Source: Sphingobacterium sp.
GTDB taxonomy: Bacteria; Bacteroidota; Bacteroidia; Sphingobacteriales; Sphingobacteriaceae
DNA length: 56,861 nt
Assembly: GCA_031277715.1 (NCBI GenBank)
Contig: JAITLW010000317.1
Coordinates: 1 to 56,861 of the forward strand
Direction of reading: 5' to 3'
The notes under the pieces were generated by a model. It did no database searches. It worked only from the letters and a program-made list of their open reading frames with translations, and was not told the DNA's origin. Both the position numbers and the translations under genes were made by a program. Within the stretch, counting starts at the first letter, position 1. Every line of letters begins with the position of its first letter. Shown here in pieces: positions 52,716 through 56,861 of the stretch.

Positions 52716-53159
52716 CTATTTTTTCTTTTTCTTCTTTTTGCTGTCCTTACCTTTTTTTTCGAGTACCTCTACTCGTTTTGTCAGAGTCTGGACGTGCTGG
52801 GCATGCTCAGCAATCAATGTGCCAAGCTCCTTGAGCGTATCATATAATGCAAGTTGGAGTTCCTGCATGGAACTTGGGACGGGAGACTCTGTAGCTAACA
52901 CAGGCTTATTTTCCGCTATATCTACAGGCATAGGCCTGAGCATCTCCCCTTCTCCCAACAGCAACCAAGAAGGATTTATTTCGGGATATTTGGACAACAC
53001 TTTCAATAGCGCATCGGAACTTAGTCCCGATTTCTTCTGTTCCCCTTTAAAATTGGCATAAGACATACCGAGGTCTTTGAAGAACTCAATTTTACTCAAC
53101 TTCGCGTGCCCTGCAATTAGCAGAATCCGCTCTTTGACGGTAAGTGATAGATTGTCCAT
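52716..53159 (-). CDS. XRE/phage-repressor-type DNA-binding protein with coiled-coil tail (first)
   Basis: Helix-turn-helix regulator of 147 residues. Residues 1-70 (LTVKERILLIAGHAKLSKIEF to YPEINPSWLLLGEGEML) match the small phage-repressor-like proteins of Bacteroidota, whose domain ends with 'NP.WLL.GEG.M'. After a Pro-rich linker, a coiled coil (about 95-135, LQLALYDTLKELGTLIAEHA) probably gives dimers. The last ten residues are almost all Lys. Six bases separate it from the paralogous regulator upstream. The S24 peptidase domain of classical repressors is absent. Confidence 0.85.
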   Translation of the reverse strand: MDNLSLTVKERILLIAGHAKLSKIEFFKDLGMSYANFKGEQKKSGLSSDALLKVLSKYPEINPSWLLLGEGEMLRPMPVDIAENKPVLATESPVPSSMQELQLALYDTLKELGTLIAEHAQHVQTLTKRVEVLEKKGKDSKKKKKKK

Positions 53160-53165
53160 ATTATT

Positions 53166-53582
53166 TTAGTCTTTTCTTAATAACGATATTTCACGCTCCA
53201 ACAGTGATAATTGTTTCTCCAAAGAAATAATTGTCTTCTCCTGGGATTTAATAGTCACTTCTTGGGAAGATATAACACGTTGCATGGAATGAATAACCGC
53301 ATTACTCACTCCCTCCAATTCTGCATTCAGATAAGTTTCAGGGCGTTCTTCTGTTTTCACATTGCCCCGTAGCATCTGACCTTGCCCCGTCAACAACCAA
53401 TCCGTCGAATATTGCGGATAATTTTCCACTACATGGAGCAACCATTTACTCTGTATATCAGTACCATTAGCTAATGCTCTCGAAAAAACACCCTTACTAG
53501 CTCCGATAGCGGCCTCAAAAGCTGTTACACTCATCCCCTCATTATCCGCCAAAACCTTAATTCTCTTCATCAAAGAGCTCAT
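53166..53582 (-). CDS. XRE/phage-repressor-type DNA-binding protein with coiled-coil tail (second)
   Basis: Regulator of 138 residues, paralogue of the gene immediately downstream. HTH part about 1-68 (MKRIKVLADNEGMSVTAFEA, ASKGVFSRALANGTDI, YPQYSTDWLLTGQGQML), then a coiled coil (about 95-138, SSQEVTIKSQEKTIISLEKQ). It diverges from the repeat-protein/HEPN operon across 109 nt, an arrangement in which such regulators usually control the divergent promoter (inference). Met5 is an alternative start. No sensor domain. Confidence 0.85.
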   Translation of the reverse strand: MSSLMKRIKVLADNEGMSVTAFEAAIGASKGVFSRALANGTDIQSKWLLHVVENYPQYSTDWLLTGQGQMLRGNVKTEERPETYLNAELEGVSNAVIHSMQRVISSQEVTIKSQEKTIISLEKQLSLLEREISLLRKD

Positions 53583-53610
53583 ACAAATATATTTATCGTC
53601 AATAATTTGT

Positions 53611-53642
53611 TTTGAAGATAATTAGTGTTTAAATTAGATTTT
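53611..53642 (+). promoter_or_regulatory. Promoter of the repeat-protein/HEPN operon
   Basis: TTTG at 53611-53614 and TAGATTTT at 53635-53642 fit the Bacteroidota -33 and -7 elements with 20-nt spacing, about 50 nt before the start codon at 53692. It lies in the short region shared with the divergent XRE gene. Confidence 0.45.
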
Positions 53643-53691
53643 ATCAGAAGAAAATTATAAACAACAGAAGTAATTATCCAAAACTTACATT

Positions 53692-54951
53692 ATGAAAAAT
53701 ACGCAAAAGAAACTAAAAGAAAAATACTTTAGGTATTTAAATCAGGAAGACATTGATGACCCGATGGGTTATCTTAATAATTTCTATTGTGGCGACTTAA
53801 AACTAGAACATTGGTTGACAGATATAAATACACTCCTTAGTACCTCGGTGAACATCGAAATGAAAAGCCCTATTCCAATTGGAATAGGTAAGACAATCAA
53901 ATGTTTAATAGAACAAGTCGAATTCGGCTATCTAATTTTCAAAAAACTAAAGCTTAAAAAACAAGCTCACCCTTTAGATTTTTATAAATCAAAGGTTGAT
54001 CTCGAAAACTTCAAGAATAATAACACCATCACTTTAGATGGGAAAGAAGCCTATCTTGATACCATTAGTAAGTTTTTCTCCTATCTGAATCTTAAAGATT
54101 GGCTTTCAACATTGGACATTTTATGGATAAATCTAACAGAAAGAGAAAAAACGATCAAAGGATTTGATTCTATTGGTGAAGATAGAATCGTAGCTTATCA
54201 AGAACTATTAAAAAGACTAGCAATATCATTATATCGCATTTATGAAAATGGAGAATTTCCAGAATATAGTGCTAACAAATCATTAAAAAACAAACTAAAT
54301 GACATAAAGAAGGAACCAAGTAAAACGATAGACAGTATCTCAAATCCAGAAGCACTTAGCCCTAAGATTAATATTGATAAAAATTCGAACACATTAAAAA
54401 CGATTAAAAATAAAATTAAATACCCCTTTGGAATTGAATCTTTATGCGACCTGCAAAATCTATGTCTAGAGTTACATCAATATATTGAGATAAATCGTAA
54501 AGATTGGAATGAACTATTCCAATTCACAGAACCAGAAATATTCTTCTCATCCTACAGCGTTATAAAAGAAATCTTAGATGTTATAGCGCAAAATATTAAT
54601 GACATCTATTCTATATACACGGCTTCTAATAGACCAGATATTGATGACTATTATAAAGACTGGGTACGAAATAAAAATATTCAATTTCTTTCAAAATCAG
54701 AGTTAAAATCACCTGAACATTATTTATACCTAATATATACATCATATGATTCATTCGATTGGACGATTAACTTAGACGAACTTTTCCGTGTCTTTTTAAC
54801 ACTGAATAAAGATAAAATCATTTATGATGTTAAACTACCTATTCACTTCCTCTTAGACCTTCAAAAGGTCATCGAACTCAGCTATGTAATAGCCTTCAAG
54901 GATGAAATCGAATTCGTCAACATTCTCCCCCTAGAAAATCAAGAAATGTAA
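53692..54951 (+). CDS. Uncharacterised protein with four internal ~70-residue repeats
   Basis: Not recognised. The 419 residues have no signal peptide or membrane helix, so it is cytoplasmic. Four repeats can be aligned by eye: about 23-88 (PMGYLNNFYCGDLKLEHWLT), 116-186 (EAYLDTISKFFSYLNLKDWL), 246-312 (LCDLQNLCLELHQYIEINRK) and 339-404 (SPEHYLYLIYTSYDSFDWTI). Each has an aromatic-rich first helix, a Trp-containing turn and a hydrophobic last helix (for example EQVEFGYLIF and QKVIELSYVI). The gene is visibly richer in A/T and Lys/Asn/Ile codons than its neighbours, suggesting transfer. It is 25 nt from the HEPN gene and cotranscribed with it. Confidence 0.82.
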   Translation: MKNTQKKLKEKYFRYLNQEDIDDPMGYLNNFYCGDLKLEHWLTDINTLLSTSVNIEMKSPIPIGIGKTIKCLIEQVEFGYLIFKKLKLKKQAHPLDFYKSKVDLENFKNNNTITLDGKEAYLDTISKFFSYLNLKDWLSTLDILWINLTEREKTIKGFDSIGEDRIVAYQELLKRLAISLYRIYENGEFPEYSANKSLKNKLNDIKKEPSKTIDSISNPEALSPKINIDKNSNTLKTIKNKIKYPFGIESLCDLQNLCLELHQYIEINRKDWNELFQFTEPEIFFSSYSVIKEILDVIAQNINDIYSIYTASNRPDIDDYYKDWVRNKNIQFLSKSELKSPEHYLYLIYTSYDSFDWTINLDELFRVFLTLNKDKIIYDVKLPIHFLLDLQKVIELSYVIAFKDEIEFVNILPLENQEM

Positions 54952-54976
54952 TACAAAACATTACCCCCTAAAAGTC

Positions 54977-56647
54977 ATGATAACAGCATTAGAATCTAAT
55001 ATTGAGATTATTTTCAAACACCTCATGGTCGACGAGATCTTCCTCTGGAACTATAACCGCAATGGCATAGAACAGACCATTATACAGGTCCACACGCACA
55101 ACAAACAACGTAGTAGAACAACCAGAGAAAGATGTCAACGTGCGCTAGATCAAATGGAAGGTTACCACTTTACATTCTATAATACCAGGAATGTGCAGTC
55201 CAGAATCGATGATGGGCTTGGCCGACTACATCTCAACTGCCAGCCCCACAACAGAATCTATCTTAATCCCGAGTATATAAACTCCGTAACACTTCCCGGC
55301 CTTAATACCGAAGAACTCATAGAGCGAACTAAGGAATACATAAAAAGAGAAAAGGACAAAATTACGGCCTTTATGGACGGCTATCATCTCTATTATAGCA
55401 AAGAAAACTATCCGAATGCAGCTTTTATGCTACACCAAGCGCTGGAAATATCTTTACGGATTGCACAAAAACTACTATTAGGTGTCGAAGAGCGCTCGCA
55501 TTCGATCAAACAAAATATCGATTTTTTCAAACCTTATGACTCGGTACTGAGCGGTTTAATTGTTAACAAAGAAGAAGAACAAGCCATCAATAGACTTACA
55601 GACTCCTATACATTATCCCGATACCACCACAACTTTACGATGGATCTCCAGAAAATCGAATTCTGCAGGGATATTGCCGATCGCATACTCGTATGGATAA
55701 ATGACTATGAGCAGGAGCTTGTTTCGGAAATTGAAGAAAAACACATTTCAAACGTAAACAAACCCATAACAATCATGGAAAAGAAAACAAACATCAATCA
55801 TGACCACCGTGACCTTATCCACAATGCATTGGAAACCTATGGTCAGGTACACGGACTGTACTGTTTTGCCTATACCACACGTCAAGAGGGTCTGTGCAAC
55901 CTACTAAATGTACAACAATCGCATAATGAGATACACCACTATTATCTCTTTGCAATTATGTCCAACCAAAATAGGCCTATTGTAGACCTACAAAACTGTG
56001 TTATGCAGTTACTACCGGAGAAGATTAAGATTACGCTAATAGCGGAGAGCCCCGAGCAAGTTGAAAAGAAATTGAACAAGGGAGATGTATTTCGAACTAA
56101 CTTATTGCAATTGGCAGAGTGCTGGTATAGAGATAGGGAGTTTTTAAAGGAGGGAGTACAAATGCAAGACATGAACCTAATCTACCGTCAAGAATGTTGG
56201 ACAAATCGTCACAGCAAAGTACGAGGTTTAAACCTCGCTTTAAAAGAGTGTAGTTATGACATGGGATTAGGGACCATGGCTTATTTACTCGCTCTTTCTC
56301 TAGAGCAAAGTTGTCTTTCATTACTAAATGACCACCTAAATTACACTCCAAATAGCACAAACTTAAATTATTTAATGGACATCTGTGAAGTCTTCTACCC
56401 CACCATCTCTTCCGTTTTCGGCCGTCATAACGAACGACAACAAACTATATTTTCATTATTGATAGAAGCTCAAAACAAATACAGATACTCAGCCACATTT
56501 ATTATAGACCCTGCAAAGCTGGAAGTCTTGAAAGACAATATAGCGCAATTTTCCGACGATGTTAGCAACTTCATAAGAGCCCATTTCCAACAACAAAAAG
56601 AATTACAAGAAGCCACTAAAACCGAAAATATCGAACAATGCGCGTGA
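54977..56647 (+). CDS. Protein with two HEPN-like domains
   Basis: Cytoplasmic protein of 556 residues built as a duplicated pair: a mixed alpha/beta unit (about 5-105) then a HEPN-like helical domain (about 125-250), and again an alpha/beta unit (about 278-375) then a HEPN-like domain (about 412-540). HEPN marks in the first: YPNAAFMLHQALEISLRIAQ, EERSHSIKQN, SRYHHNF. In the second: MGLGTMAYLLALSLEQSCLS and YRYSATFII. The RNase motif R-x4-6-H of toxin HEPNs is not evident in either, so it may bind nucleotides or RNA without cutting (inference). Function unknown. It is the second gene of an operon with the quadruple-repeat protein. Confidence 0.78.
   Translation: MITALESNIEIIFKHLMVDEIFLWNYNRNGIEQTIIQVHTHNKQRSRTTRERCQRALDQMEGYHFTFYNTRNVQSRIDDGLGRLHLNCQPHNRIYLNPEYINSVTLPGLNTEELIERTKEYIKREKDKITAFMDGYHLYYSKENYPNAAFMLHQALEISLRIAQKLLLGVEERSHSIKQNIDFFKPYDSVLSGLIVNKEEEQAINRLTDSYTLSRYHHNFTMDLQKIEFCRDIADRILVWINDYEQELVSEIEEKHISNVNKPITIMEKKTNINHDHRDLIHNALETYGQVHGLYCFAYTTRQEGLCNLLNVQQSHNEIHHYYLFAIMSNQNRPIVDLQNCVMQLLPEKIKITLIAESPEQVEKKLNKGDVFRTNLLQLAECWYRDREFLKEGVQMQDMNLIYRQECWTNRHSKVRGLNLALKECSYDMGLGTMAYLLALSLEQSCLSLLNDHLNYTPNSTNLNYLMDICEVFYPTISSVFGRHNERQQTIFSLLIEAQNKYRYSATFIIDPAKLEVLKDNIAQFSDDVSNFIRAHFQQQKELQEATKTENIEQCA
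56195..56225 (+). repeat. 31-bp direct repeat, inner copy
   Basis: Identical to 56831-56861. Lies inside the coding sequence of the double-HEPN gene, where it encodes CWTNRHSKVR. Confidence 0.97.
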
Positions 56648-56660
56648 TAGAGAGTAAAAT

Positions 56661-56687
56661 GCCTCGGTGCATCTTCTGCATCGAGGC
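56661..56687. terminator. Terminator between the HEPN gene and the last partial gene
   Basis: Stem GCCTCGGTGCA with TGCATCGAGGC (one mismatch), loop TCTTC, 13 nt past the HEPN stop and 12 nt before the stop of the convergent gene. T-run is weak. Confidence 0.6.
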
Positions 56688-56699
56688 TTCTAAATAACA

Positions 56700-56861
56700 C
56701 TACACCCACTTTGTTCCTCCTTCTGGAATAGTTTTCAGTACGGGTGCTGACTCCCGGATCACATCCTTCATTAACTTGCCATCCCGAATCCGAAAGACTT
56801 CTAATATATCCGCGGCCATAAAAGCCTGACTGTTGGACAAATCGTCACAGCAAAGTACGAG
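56700..56861 (-). CDS. C-terminal end of a gene, possibly NTF2/SnoaL-like
   Basis: Only the last 53 codons are inside the window. The end reads FMAADILEVFRIRDGKLMKD and then VIRESAPVLKTIPEGGTKWV before TAG. The 'D..EVFRIRDGKL' segment resembles the C-terminal strand of SnoaL/NTF2-like proteins (inference from one motif). The upstream ten codons fall inside a 31-bp sequence identical to part of the HEPN gene, so they may be a repeat or an assembly artefact. Confidence 0.4.
   Translation of the reverse strand, partial: LVLCCDDLSNSQAFMAADILEVFRIRDGKLMKDVIRESAPVLKTIPEGGTKWV
56831..56861 (+). repeat. 31-bp direct repeat, outer copy ending at the window edge
   Basis: Identical to 56195-56225 and runs to the last base given, so the true repeat could be longer. 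Confidence 0.97.

Noticed and set aside
53692..56647. Classical MNT/HEPN toxin-antitoxin pair
   Set aside because: Neither protein shows a nucleotidyltransferase GS...D.D motif, and the HEPN R-x4-6-H motif is not evident, so the name would be unsupported.

Overview
The window reads as a chromosomal segment of a Bacteroidota bacterium, most likely family Sphingobacteriaceae (Sphingobacterium/Pedobacter-like). Grounds: four SusC/RagA TonB-linked receptors each with a SusD/RagB lipoprotein and a FecI sigma/FecR anti-sigma pair, lipoproteins with the short Bacteroidota lipobox, promoters of the TAnnTTTG type, and family-typical domains (DUF4843, PKD-like, DUF4974, TlpA with DUF4369). I see no rRNA, tRNA, CRISPR array, transposase or integrase.

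Layout. Positions 1-29118 hold three head-to-tail uptake modules, all on the minus strand. Module 1 (1-6468) is FecI, FecR, SusC and a SusD cut by the window edge. Module 2 (6664-17904) is FecI, FecR, SusC, SusD, a DUF4843 protein, a PKD-like lipoprotein, a thioredoxin-fold protein and a retropepsin-like protein. Module 3 (18107-29118) is FecI, FecR, SusC, SusD, a metallopeptidase-like lipoprotein whose HExxH site is lost, two TlpA-type thioredoxins and a small secreted protein. Positions 29580-33104 hold a cell-wall operon (nagA, a GHL10/DigH-like glycosidase, an N-acetylmuramoyl-L-alanine amidase). Positions 33886-41175 are mostly housekeeping: a 38-residue membrane microprotein with ridA, a duplicated-domain lipoprotein, recG, a lipoprotein, hflX, a four-helix-bundle (S23-type) gene and lipB. 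Positions 41228-48413 are module 4 (FecI, FecR, SusC, SusD). Positions 48683-50624 are another sigma factor overlapping a membrane-anchored beta-barrel protein. The right end (50695-56861) has two secreted proteins, two short XRE-type regulators, and a divergent two-gene operon of unknown function (a protein with four internal repeats and a protein with two HEPN-like domains).

How the genes work together: in each Sus module SusD captures a substrate, SusC imports it using TonB energy, and the N-terminal STN domain of SusC signals through FecR to release FecI. Modules 2 and 3 add periplasmic thioredoxins and protease-like proteins, which suggests thiol- or peptide-containing substrates (inference).

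Most unusual structures: (1) the four-helix-bundle gene at 40017 lies between a 20-bp hairpin touching its start codon, with degenerate octamers further upstream, and ten perfect copies of an 8-bp repeat that run up to lipB; (2) the uncharacterised quadruple-repeat/double-HEPN operon with its paired regulators; (3) three related hairpin-headed intergenic repeats near 5.5, 29.4 and 33.5 kb; (4) the apparently dead metallopeptidase; (5) a 31-bp direct repeat ending exactly at the window edge.
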